From contig JAHEWK010000008.1 in the NCBI GenBank assembly GCA_020740775.1, forward strand, positions 124,001-188,000: a DNA stretch of 64,000 nucleotides, read 5' to 3'. The notes below the pieces were generated by a model that worked only from the letters and a program-made list of their open reading frames with translations, did not search any database and was not told the DNA's origin. The translations under genes were made by a program, and so were the position numbers. The stretch is from Ilyonectria destructans (Eukaryota; Ascomycota; Sordariomycetes; Hypocreales; Nectriaceae). Below are positions 46,621-56,950 of this stretch, one piece after another. Positions within the stretch are counted from its first letter, which is position 1. Every line of letters starts with the position of its first letter.

Positions 46621-47128
46621 ATGGTACGACTGCGCCAATGGCGCTCCTGCTTAAAAATTTACTCTGACTGACTCTCCTGCAGGTGTTCATTCTCGGTGTC
46701 AACTTCGGCGAACAGAAGCTGGTCAAGGTAAGCTAGCCTCCAATCGACGATCCCATTATCCCACGACCCGTTCCGCCCGCAACAGCATTCTCACAATGGT
46801 TCTTCTTCGCCTCTAGAAAGCCCTCGAGTCGTTCTACGCTCTCGGGTCGACCACTTCCGCACGCATTATGGCCAAGCACTCCATCCACAAGCTCGCCAAA
46901 GTCGGCTCCCTCGCCCCCAGGACCGTCACCTCCCTCACGGCGGAACTATCGCAGATGACGCTCGAGACCGACGCCCGCCGACTCGTCCAGGAGAATATTC
47001 GCAGATTGAAGGACATGGGCACGTACCGTGGTCGACGACACGCCATGGGTCTGCCGGTGCGCGGACAGCGGACGAGGACGCAGACGGCAACAGCGAACAA
47101 GCTCAACAGGGTCGAGCGACGAGGTTAA
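46621..47128 (+). CDS. sws2: Mitochondrial small-subunit ribosomal protein uS13m (Sws2-like)
   Basis: Three exons (46621-46623, 46683-46727, 46817-47128); 119 residues. Exon 1 is just the ATG. The protein reads [33 protein letters not shown], and ends with the S13 signature [19 protein letters not shown]. The bacterial-type length and this motif place it in the mitochondrial ribosome. No separate long presequence is seen; the N-terminal fold itself may serve. All phases are zero. Confidence 0.9.
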
Positions 47129-47342
47129 GCATGGACTTCTGCTTGGGAATAGAAGACGGAAATACCGGGGTTGCAACAAATCTAGAGGCATATGTGAAGC
47201 GGTGGTCATCACGGGAAAAGCCAGCGGAGGAAGTGAAGACAATGCTTCCTGTTGTACAAGATATATGTATACAATGTACGATGAGACAAATGAACTCTGC
47301 ATCGCAGCGTGTCAAACGCAACAATCATCTGACAAATTCACT

Positions 47343-48974
47343 CTAATCTTGCCTTTCCTCAAACAAGAGCGGCGCCAGGTCGTCCTCCATGGGCAGTTCT
47401 CCATCCGCCTGCAATTGAGCCGCCACCGCATCCACATCCTTCCAAACCCGGAGGACGTTCCCGCCTGCTACCTTAGCGGCGTCCTCGTTGCTCACGCCCT
47501 GTCTTAGTAGCTCGGCGATCAGGTCTGGGTACTTTGAAACATCCTCCAGTCCCACGGGCACGCTCGGGATTCCGTCGAAGTCGGTGCCGATTCCAACATG
47601 GTCGTAGCCGATGAGGTTGCCGATGTGGAGGATGTGCCGGGCGGCATGAGCCAGCGTCGAGTTGGCAGGGACAAAGTCAGGGAGGCCGTTTTCGTTGCCG
47701 GCATCAACACAAGAGATAAAATCGGGAGCGATGTTGACCATGACAATGGAGTTACGCTCCTTCACAAGCTGGAGGACGTGGTCCTTGACGTTACGGGGAT
47801 GAGGACAGACGCTATAAGCCGAGCTGTGGGAGAAGATAACAGGTGCCTTGGATCCGGCCCAGTCGCTTTTGTTGCCCAAGACGTCGAGCATTGTGTCCTC
47901 GCTGATTGCAGAGTCAAAGATTAGTATATGGACATTTAGTGTGAGGATGAATGAACAAACCTAACGTGGGAGAGGTCAACAATCATGCCGATGCGATTCA
48001 TCTCGTGGATTACACGACGGCCAAGAGGGCTGACGCCGCCCCAGAGCGGCTCGGCCTTGCGCATGGGGTTCTCCAGGATCGCAGCATCAGCAAACTTGTT
48101 GTGGCAGTTATGCGTGAGGGTAGCGTAGCGGGCGCCGAGTTCATGGAACTTGCGGAGGTTGGTGACGGAATTGCCAATCTGGTGCAGGCCCTCGATACCG
48201 AGAGGGGAGATGAACTTGCCCTGCTTGAAAGCCTCCACGGCGGTGGCACTGTTGACTTTCTGGGAGAAGTCATCTGGGTAGGCCTGCTGCACCCTCGTCA
48301 TGACGTCGATTTGATTAAGGGTGAATTGAACGCCTGGTTTGACATGGTCAGCACAAGCATTACTCAAGCTGATGATCTTGCATGAGCAAGAGCATGCTGA
48401 ACTTACTAGCGGCGTAGTTCTCATCGGAGAAGTCAGTGCCATTCTCGGGGCAGGGAGCGAAGAGGCTCCAGAATGCGCCGCCGCTCTGGCCGAGGCGGAG
48501 GCGCTGGAGGTCAACATGGCCGGGAAGGTCGCCTTGCTCAAAGGGCTTGGTGAAGTTCTCATGATAGATGTGGTTACCAAAGAAGGCGCGCAGAAGCACG
48601 GGGAAGTCAACATGACCATCTGGCCATAAAAGTTAGTCGTAAAGTTCTTCTGAATTGGCATCTATCAAGTTTCCAAATATGCGCTAACATTGATGCTTAC
48701 CTATCAAAGGGGTGGTCGCGAGAATGTTACGCGCGCGCTCCTCGGGTGTCAAGAGGCCCTGGCCATGGCCATACTTGGGGAATCCATTGTAGCAGTGAGT
48801 GACCGGTCGGTGCAACAGACTGAGACCCAACAACGATAAAAATATGACGAGAATGACCTTCCGGGGCGTCAACTTGGGCGACGAGGGAGGCGAAGGGCTG
48901 GCCTGACGTCCGGCTTTGCCGGCCTTGGCCTTGGGCTTAGTGAAGGGAAGCACGGGTTCCGCTCGACGACCCAT
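47343..48974 (-). CDS. Membrane dipeptidase (peptidase M19)
   Basis: Four exons (48974-48701, 48619-48407, 48333-47961, 47901-47343); 472 residues. A basic cytosolic start leads to one membrane segment (VILVIFLSLLGLSLL, about 40-55), so it is a type II membrane protein. Zinc ligands: H94 and D96 in DGHVDFP; more metal/substrate residues lie in THNCHNKFAD, FSHSSAYSV and GIGTDFDGIP. M19 enzymes split dipeptides using two zincs. In fungi some homologues sit in secondary-metabolite clusters, but here the neighbours are housekeeping genes, so general peptide turnover at a membrane is more likely. Confidence 0.9.
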
Positions 48975-50383
48975 GATGATGATAAGGCGGCGGCTGGTTG
49001 TAATGAGTGAGAGGCTTTTGCGAGTAGGTACTCTCCAAAAGGATACGCGAGTGTATCTTACTCCTTGGAAAAGAGAGATCCAATATTTGGATGGCAATTG
49101 CCCTCGTATCCAGTTCCAAGCAATGTGACACAGGGATGCATAGAGAGGGGCGTGGCGGAGATAGCGCTGGAGGTTTAGGTGCTGTAGGTGCTGTAGTCAT
49201 CCTGTATCAGATTTAGGCGGAGCGGTACGTACCCAAAACTCCGCCGCTTTAGCGGAGCTCCCAACCCCAGACCGATTACAAACACTGAACAACAGGGTAG
49301 GTAGGCATCGCTTGCCATTGTCTGTCAAAGTGTACAAAAACTTATCTATACCTATATGCTCAGACTTAGGTCTGATCACTTATTTTTTGAGCATGATTAC
49401 GGGATTTGGATATCAATGCAGTAGAATATTCATCCAATATGCACTTCTGAGTACTGGATGCTAGACTAGTTAATTCTCTACTATTACAGTATCGCCATTT
49501 ATTTCTGTATCTCGTCCCCTTTCGTTTCTGTTTCCAGGTTATGACCAGTGCAACCTCATTAGTTGGTGATGTTTAAGATCCTAAACGTCAACACCCTTAA
49601 GATAGCTGGGGGGTTTTACGAACACCAGCAACAATTAGTTCGAACGGAAACCTTTGGTTACAAGCAAAAAATCACGAGGCTCCTAGTACATTCGACTATG
49701 GCTCTTAAAAATACGGGATCCCATCAAGTTCTAATATTTGGATCATGTGGCTCACTTCTTAACCCTTGTTGCTCCGAGATGGACGCCTGTCTCGTACAGG
49801 CGCCTAGTTGCATAGGGTTTCAGCAACAGCTGGTGCCACGGCGGGTAACAGGCCAACGACTCAGCACATCCAACAAAGTTCATTGCCTTGGCGCGGGGGC
49901 TATTTTTTGAAGATGCCGACAAATTCTTCAGCCCGATCTGTCCGGTTGCTTAGCTAGCCTCTTACGTGCACTTTGTTTGGTCGAAGAGGGCCGGAATACA
50001 GGTTGAGTGGAGTAGTCGGGTCTCAGCCTGATCGAGAGAACGAGATGAGTTATGAGACGGCCACCTTTTGTGACCGTTCAGCAACACGGCCTCGCAATCA
50101 ATAGGCTAAGAGCAAAAGTGCAATGTGCAATGAATGTGATTGCCAAGATCCAAATCTCAGCCCCGACTTCATGCTAATCTCAAATAATGTTCACTAAAAA
50201 TAACTGATTCTTCACGTGTGTATATAAGTACAGCCTGAAGCATTCCGGTTTTGTTTTTCTAGATACTTGTACACAGATAACGCAGAATTTTTATTGCTTA
50301 AAAACGGCCACTCCTATTCCTTACAAACTGGTTGATTAACTAGGTTTCTTTCTTTCTTTCTTCATCAGATTATCCCCTCTCAG
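48975..50383. other. AT-richer spacer with hairpin and 5S rRNA relic
   Basis: 1.4 kb between the dipeptidase start and the next gene. It holds alternating GGCGGAG/CTCCGCC arms at 49216-49257 and a truncated 5S rRNA relic at 49688-49724. From about 49380 it is AT-richer than the flanking block. It marks the start of the accessory part of the window. Confidence 0.55.
49688..49724 (+). pseudogene. Truncated 5S rRNA relic (5' end only)
   Basis: The segment matches the first 38 bases of the 5S gene at 58162 except for a few substitutions (including two RIP-type transitions, C to T and G to A) and one missing base. It includes the unmistakable ATACGGGATCCC core. The match stops there; the next bases show no 5S sequence. 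Confidence 0.75.
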
Positions 50384-52117
50384 TTGGTATCTTTCTCACA
50401 TTCAAGCCTATCCAATATGTCGGACACCGAGAATATTCCACTCCACCCTCCCGGGGAAAATCAAGAACCGAGGTACGGCTGCCCTGCGAAGAAGTCGCGG
50501 TGCAACTGCGTAGACGTGCTTTTTGTCGTCTTCTCAAACTTGTGTTTGCTCGGGTGCATTCTCGTCATTACACCAGAACTCCACTTAGCCTGGCGTCTCG
50601 GTTTTAATAACCAGCTCGTCGTTCTTGGCGTCTTTATGGCTGTTATGAACATCTGTACCCGTCGAATCGCAACTCGATTTTTCATTCATTTTGAGGTGCA
50701 ATACGGAGCCTCCAGCCTTCAGAACTTGGACGCTATACTCCAGCAGTCCGTGTTTTCGTCGAAAATGAATATGGGCTGGCGGGCTGTCATCGCTTTCTCG
50801 ATTGCGTTGCCAATTGGGCTCAGTGCCTGGTACAAGACCTTCTCTGGCGGTCACGCTACCAGGATCGTCACTGACGTTTCCATCGGTCAGTACGGTGCTT
50901 TCAGCCGACCAATGGAAAACGGCCGCGAACAGACTTACAGCTTGATCGATGCCATGGCTCCCTGGCGACGAGCCGCTGAGAGCGATGACAGCTATCCTCA
51001 GAATATGGACCGTCCCCAACCATATGGGTATAATCTCGTCACCCTTAGCAACGATGAGGTTGTTATGTTAGATATGCCCAATTCTACTCTCTTGGGCCAG
51101 ATACAAAGCGAGCTGGATGTAGGCGAGACCATGGTTCTCTCGGCAAACATCAGTGGGACGCTCGCCAAGTACAACTCATCCACCTCTGAATTGCTTGGAG
51201 ATGATAGCTTCTGGAAGAGCTATATGGACAAAACCACCACGATAGAGACATATTCTGGCTGGCGCGTTTCCATGGCCCTCGGCGCCCGCCCGGAAGCGTG
51301 GGCTGTCGTCGGAGGCTTCCGACATCTCGGAGGAGAACCTGGCAAGTCGAATGATTCCTGGGTTGCTACCTATACAGATTGGGAGAGTCCTGAAGTCACC
51401 GCCTTTCGCAATTCCAACTTCTCCATCATGTTCAACATCTACCGCCAGAAATGCTCAGTAAAGTGGAACGTCAACGTGAGCACCGTCACCTTAGATGCTG
51501 CGGACTGTGATACAAGTTCGCTCCGACCCGTGGATTCCTCAATGCTGCCCACAGCCCCCGACCTCGAGGACAAGACGTTCATGGATGCTCTACCATTTGC
51601 TATTCGGCAGTTCTGGCAAGAGCGGTCATCCTCACCCTGGAAGATGCCCTCGGCAGCGATGAGCGTTGCAGCTCTGCACGTGAACCGCTGGAGACACATG
51701 CTCCCTAGCGAGGCTGCGCGATATCCAGACACAAAATTCGTTCGAGAGTTCTTATACGATGACGTACTTGAGACCTTTGAGAAAACCCGCCATACCGTAC
51801 AGGCGGGATACCTGCTATACTTCATCTTTGCAATCCAACCAGTACTGGCTACGTTGATGCTGTTGTATATTATTCTCTTCTTATATACCACACCCGTGGA
51901 TAGCAGTTTCGGTATTACCTCGATCCTTGCTAGTGTCGATGGTGATAGCTTGAGGATCTTATCGGGAGCAGGGCTTTCTGGGGAATTGAAGAAGCGGGTG
52001 CACTTGAATATAAAGGTCAGTGAAACTAACTCTTTGGAGACTCGAATACAGTCTACCCTAAGCGACAGTCAAACTGGAAGGCAAGGCAAAATAGAGAGAG
52101 GGAAGATATATAATTAG
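50384..52117 (+). CDS. Fungal multi-pass membrane protein, unknown function
   Basis: One long frame of 577 codons; the second Met (50417, MSDTENIPLHPP) is an equally plausible start. Three hydrophobic segments lie near the N-terminus (VDVLFVVFSNLCLLGCILV, LVVLGVFMAVMNICT, WRAVIAFSIALPIGLSAW). A long, probably extracytosolic part with several N-glycosylation sites (NST, NIS, NSS, NDS) follows. One strong segment closes it (YLLYFIFAIQPVLATLMLL). I know this type only as uncharacterised fungal proteins. The true C-terminus is uncertain: a good donor (GTCAGT) at 52017 could remove the last 33 codons and join a downstream exon. Confidence 0.7.
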   Translation: MVSFSHSSLSNMSDTENIPLHPPGENQEPRYGCPAKKSRCNCVDVLFVVFSNLCLLGCILVITPELHLAWRLGFNNQLVVLGVFMAVMNICTRRIATRFFIHFEVQYGASSLQNLDAILQQSVFSSKMNMGWRAVIAFSIALPIGLSAWYKTFSGGHATRIVTDVSIGQYGAFSRPMENGREQTYSLIDAMAPWRRAAESDDSYPQNMDRPQPYGYNLVTLSNDEVVMLDMPNSTLLGQIQSELDVGETMVLSANISGTLAKYNSSTSELLGDDSFWKSYMDKTTTIETYSGWRVSMALGARPEAWAVVGGFRHLGGEPGKSNDSWVATYTDWESPEVTAFRNSNFSIMFNIYRQKCSVKWNVNVSTVTLDAADCDTSSLRPVDSSMLPTAPDLEDKTFMDALPFAIRQFWQERSSSPWKMPSAAMSVAALHVNRWRHMLPSEAARYPDTKFVREFLYDDVLETFEKTRHTVQAGYLLYFIFAIQPVLATLMLLYIILFLYTTPVDSSFGITSILASVDGDSLRILSGAGLSGELKKRVHLNIKVSETNSLETRIQSTLSDSQTGRQGKIERGKIYN

Positions 52118-52465
52118 ACTTTGGGGTGTGGAATTTTCAGATACATCTCGTCAAGTATTACCACGCCATTTTGGTTGTGATGTTCAGTGCAAGCGTGACC
52201 TGCCAATTTCGCATCGGATACGCAAACTTCAATGCAAGTCGTTCAACCGCTGCGACTGTAACAGCGAGAATAACGTATCGCGGGTGAATTAATAGGATGT
52301 CTAGCTCCCAAAAAGTAAATTTGGCTTTTGTTTATGCCCACTAGAAATTGCCCTCATAATGCCTATAGATGTCTCATCTTTGAGCAACCATGGGTAAAAC
52401 CCCCCTCCTCGTAGAGGAGCCTCAGGTCTTACACAGGACATAACTAACCTAACTGCTGTAACCGT
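52118..52465. other. Convergent spacer before the 2OG oxygenase gene end
   Basis: A 348-base spacer. It may include an extra exon of the upstream membrane protein, as an acceptor-like TTTTCAG occurs at about 52133-52139. Otherwise nothing is recognised. Confidence 0.4.
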
Positions 52466-55400
52466 CTATTCGCTGGTCAAATCAATAACTTCACTCTCCG
52501 TGGGAGGCAATTTTCGCTTCATCTTAGTCATTGGCTGTGTAGATGAGCTCAGCGACTGGCCAGTATTCGCTGGTGGCTGACGAGGACGGCTTGTCATCGC
52601 CACTTGCATTGCCGAGGTTTGTTCCATGTTGAGAATGCTGGAATAGTTCGAGCCTAGGAGCTTCCTGAGGTGTTCCTGCTCAAATTGCTGGAACTGCTCA
52701 GCGGCCATCTTGAGCCGAGAGGTCCAGTCCTGGTGTCTCTTGTCATGATGACGGAATGTCTTGGTCACCACCAGAGAGTGGGGTGAGCCGGACCGCCAGG
52801 TCGTATGAGTACAGTCGACATTGCTAGCATCTAAATTCTGGTGAAGGTGTGCGCGCCGCTGTTGATTTAGGGCGAAGTATTGTACCTTTAGCGTTGGGTT
52901 GGTAAGGAATTCATTTAGACGCGCACAGTCAATGCAAGAACAGCCTACGCCGGTGCGAGCTAAGATTCCGTCATTTTTAGGCTCGCGCTTTACGAAGGTG
53001 TTGAGGTAAGCTTTGAGCAAGGTAGCAAATAGCTGTTGATAGCATGCCGTGTCTAGAGGTATTTCCTTGGAGACGAGAATGGGGATGAGATGGCGTAGGA
53101 AGGGCAGCCACAAGTTGTGAAGTTCCAGGGCTGGGAGCCAAGGGGCGTCTGCAACGAGCTTGGAAATGAGCAAATTAACAAGGTCATCTGATTCTGTCCC
53201 AATTGAAATGATGGCAGAAAAGAAATCGGTCAGCTCTTTATAGCTGATGGTGGCTCGGAGTTCTGGTGCCAGAGGTTGCTCGTAGGTGGTGTGGCGTGGC
53301 CTTCTGGCCTGGATCCCAGCCTCGTCGTATACCCCTGTGAAATCCGTAGCGGCGATGAATGAGCTGGCGATGGTCCGATAAAGATGCATAGAGCTTTCCA
53401 CAGGCAGTACACCCCTGGTGCTTTGTCGATGTAACCGGTCTAGGAATGCAAGCAAGGCTGCGGTGGGGGGACGTCCTCGATTGAGTATAGGTGCGACCCT
53501 GCAGTATAATTAGCCTTGTACGCACGACAGCAATGAAGGGAGTTGGTGTAACATACGTTTGTGAGAGGAAAATGGATGGGTCGTCAAAATAGAGCGCAAC
53601 GTCAACCAGAGCCACACCATCTCTTCCGCCTAAGATTCGGGAACTACAAGTACCCAGGCAAGAGCGAAGTGTTCTGCGAGCAAAATCGAGGAGGTAATCG
53701 GGTGTGCAAACACCGACCGGAGCTGAGGGGCCTTTAGAGATAGGCGCCAAGTTCACAACGGCCATGAACTGGCTTGTGAAATAGGGGTACAACGAAATGG
53801 CTGAAGTTATTCTATTATTGTCAGCTCCGACATGATGCTCCGATTCCATCGACTGTAACGTACCCCTTTTGAATAGCATTGAATCGTTCTTTGGCATCGC
53901 CATCGCCATCACTCAACCATTGCCTTACCCAACTAAAGTAGGCTGGCGGTAGACGGCCTTGGTGATGGGTAGCAGCCTCATCAAGGAATGCATACCGCGC
54001 ATGCTGCACTGCAACCGTAAAAATATTTTGCCAGGCTTCGTTTGGCAGCGCTTCATCGCCCCACACCTGTCGACAGAGATTCTCGAGCGAGGTGAGCAAA
54101 GACTCGTGAACCTGTGGCTGTAAACATGATTGGGCCAAATAGTTGATCTGGGAGTGGACGTTGTGTGAAAAAGAGCAACATGTTTCGTTGCACTTGAAGA
54201 AGGAGGCAATGGAGTCGCGAGGGACAACAGCAACGGCCTAATTGTTGAGAAAATCAGTGATGACCGGGGTTGGGAATGCGGAAGATGTTGTATCCTACCG
54301 TCACGCGATACCAATGTGTCGCTGTTGGCCCCTAAAAATGGAACCGGTTAGTACGGCCCTTTCTCCCGAAGGATCCAAGGGCTAGACTCGTCTCAAGATC
54401 GATGGTAACATACCGAGTTGCCCATATAACCTTCGTATTCCTCCTCCCCCTCAAGGTCCACGAAACAATCTGGGTCGAGCAAATGATCTTCATCAAAATG
54501 CAGATTTTCCGTCACCATCCGGCCCTCCAAGTCGACAAGTGTCTTCACTTTGTAGAATGTTTCAAAAACCTCATCAAGAGCATGAAAATCGAGGTCATCG
54601 TGTATGTCCTCGTCGTAATCGTCGTAATCGTCCTCATCATCGTCCTCACCGTCCTCATCGGAGTACCTAGACCTGGACCTGGAGTAGGGGTCGTAATCAA
54701 ACTCACAGGATCCCATTTCTTCCTTCTCCAGCAGTCCGAAGAAGATGTCCACGGGAAGCTCGCTGCATGCTTCTTTCAAAGCCTGGACGCGGGCCAAATC
54801 GTGCCCCTTCAATGCTTTGAGCGAAGTGTTTGCTTCTGTGTAGTCGTGGTCAAGTACATGATAGACATATTTCTGTTTCCGCGATTGGCCCTCGGCAAGC
54901 CAGCGTTTGAGAGTTTGGTTAAGTGATTTGGACTCAGACCGCCGCAGCGCTGCCGACGGACGCGGCTGGGCCGGATCGATGGCGAGGTTGTAAGTCAAAA
55001 CCCACCGGTAGCCTGAAGTCACAGGAAGGACCTCATGCTCGACATCACTATACCAAGAGGCCCACGACTGCGCCACTGCGGATGTCTTGAAGACCTGCTT
55101 TTCGCCACAGTGCTTGACCACCAGTTCTCCGCCTTGGTGAGCTGACGGCAAGCTAATGACGAGAGTGCCGAACATGCCGGGGATTTTCTCGGTGCTGTGT
55201 TCGGTTCAGCCAGTGGTTTAGGGCTATTGCATTTGTTTTAAAAGCTTACTCGGTGTGCGGCTTGAACATGGCGCCCTCTTCATAGACGAGCATTTTGTAA
55301 ATCTCAGCCTTGATGACGGTATTAATTCCCAGGGTTGACGCGACACAGGTGCATATATCCCTAAGGAAACTTGGCCAGGCCGGGTGACGAAAGGTGAACT

Positions 55401-55764
55401 GCTCTGCATCCATCTCCCACGTGTTTCGGACTGCGGTATCGACGATGGTATCGCTCCCCTTACCGTAGGGCGCCTGACGAGCCTTCTCAATTAGTTGCCG
55501 TGCCTGGGACTCGCTGAGCGGCATTGTGATGTCACCGATACCGCGAACGAACAAGCCGACCGGCGGCGGTTGAAGTAGTGCACCGAATGAAGCGAATGAC
55601 CCATCTGGTTGGATGCTTGTGAACGCGCTGAGGAGGTCTTCCTTGAGGCCAACTTTGTATGGCGTTGTGCCAAGGCTACTTGCATGGTTCTGGGAGTCGG
55701 ATGGCCTAGAACTCCCGACACTGCGGCCAGGAGTTTCACGCACACTTCCGGACTCGAATACCAT
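52466..55764 (-). CDS. Large 2OG-Fe(II) oxygenase family protein
   Basis: Six exons (55764-55250, 55194-54414, 54331-54299, 54237-53864, 53811-53557, 53498-52466), all in phase; 996 residues. The dioxygenase core is N-terminal: H170 and D172 in FKPHTDTEK (the Asp codon spans intron 1), GTLVISLPSAHQGGELVVKH, H225 and the 2OG-binding R235 in SGYRWVLTYN. A very acidic insert (DEDGEDDDEDDYDDYDED) sits near 360-380. The C-terminal 550 residues are helical, with Cys/His-containing patches (CNETCCSFSHN, CSCIDCARLNEF), and resemble the long tails of fungal-only members. The target is unknown. It lies in the accessory part of the window. Confidence 0.85.
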
Positions 55765-56204
55765 GATTTCCAGCTGGTTGATTGAAAAGAAACATGCTGT
55801 CGCGGACGCGGCGGCGACGCGTATCGTTTACTGATGCCCCTATCGTGTTGAGCTGCGGCACGTGACCTGGGTTTGTAGCTGAAACAACGTCATCTGAGGT
55901 TGAGAGTCTTAGTTAGAGAATGAAGGACATATGACCATAACTCTTAGAAAGTCTGAGATTTTGCCAAGTGATTCTCTATGCATTAGCTGCATCCATTTGT
56001 GGCGGCGCATTCCTTCATTTCTCCATATCTCAAAATATGAAAATAGAGTCAAGTCCGTTTCAAGCTTGTTTGGCCACTGCCGATAAACCTGGCCATTCCC
56101 TGCTCTTCCACACGTTGGTACCGTTCCCTTTACTTGGTAGGTACCCTGTTGCTAGTTGCCCCTCAACTTATCACACCTACAGTTACATGCAAAAGTTCTA
56201 ACAA
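55765..56204. other. Promoter of the oxygenase gene with 5S relic
   Basis: 440 bases upstream of the oxygenase gene. It contains a second 5S rRNA relic (55927-55959). No coding frame with domains was seen. Confidence 0.5.
55927..55959 (+). pseudogene. Truncated 5S rRNA relic (5' end only)
   Basis: Compared with the first 33 bases of the 5S gene at 58162, this segment differs at six sites. Four are RIP-type transitions (C to T or G to A). Similarity stops after GAGAT. Confidence 0.65.
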
Positions 56205-56590
56205 GTTTAAAATTGTTAACAGTAGTAGTAATTTTACTATACTACTATATTTAAGATATTAAAATATAAAATCCCTTTTTAAAATTCTTAAAAGAATCTT
56301 TTTCTTTTAAATTTTAAATTTTACTTTAAGAATAGATTTAATGTTAAGTTAAATATATTTATAATTATATTTATATTTAATCTTATATTTAGTAGTAAAA
56401 TATATTAAATTACTTAAATTTAAAATTTATATTAAGTTTATATAAATATTATTAAAATTCTAAGTTAATAAATAGGAAGATTTTTATTTAAATTAATTAT
56501 TTATATTTATAATTTATAAATTCTCTTATTAAGTAAGTTTTTAGTACTATTTAAAAGTTAATCTTTTTGGTATAAATTAGATATATTATC
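56205..56590. repeat. Extremely AT-rich block
   Basis: About 385 bases made almost entirely of A and T, rich in TTTAAA, TATATTTA and similar words, in sharp contrast to both flanks. This is typical of a repeat destroyed by RIP-type mutation, or of an AT-isochore fragment. No coding remains are readable. Confidence 0.75.
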
Positions 56591-56950
56591 TATTACAGAT
56601 TTCCCAGGAAACACCAATCCGAAAGTCCCTAGGACTTCCCGGCACATTTCCCAGCAGTAAGCCCGGGAAATACAGGGTAAGATACGCTCGGACTTCCCTA
56701 GGATTTCCCTAGGAGATTAAGCCGAAAGATTTCTCTGATCTTCCAGAAGCTCTCCTAGGAAATCTAGATTTAAATAGAGGGAAAATCCTTAGGTAGTTAG
56801 AAGAAGGACACGCCTACTTCAATCTTATTTTATGATCCTAAAGATCTATCTCCAAAAGAGATTCTGTTGTTCCCAGAAGGTCAGCAAGCCGGACCTAAAA
56901 GGTCGGCATTAAAAGGTCGGCATCCTAGCGGACGGCGTCAGGCAGAGACT
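56591..56950. mobile_element. Possible LTR-type or small element relic
   Basis: This stretch has repeated CCTAGG words (CCCTAGGACTTCCC, TTCCCTAGGATTTCCCTAGG, CTCCTAGGAAATC). It also has a TATA-like TTTAAATAG and a possible transcription-start area, then repeated AAAGGTCGGCAT. It borders the AT-rich block. The composition is unlike the host genes, but no coding part or target-site duplication was found, so assignment is weak. Confidence 0.35.

Noticed and set aside
54590..54670. Imperfect (TCGTCA)-like repeat as a microsatellite
   Set aside because: It is coding: it translates into the Asp/Glu-rich insert of the 2OG oxygenase in the supported frame.
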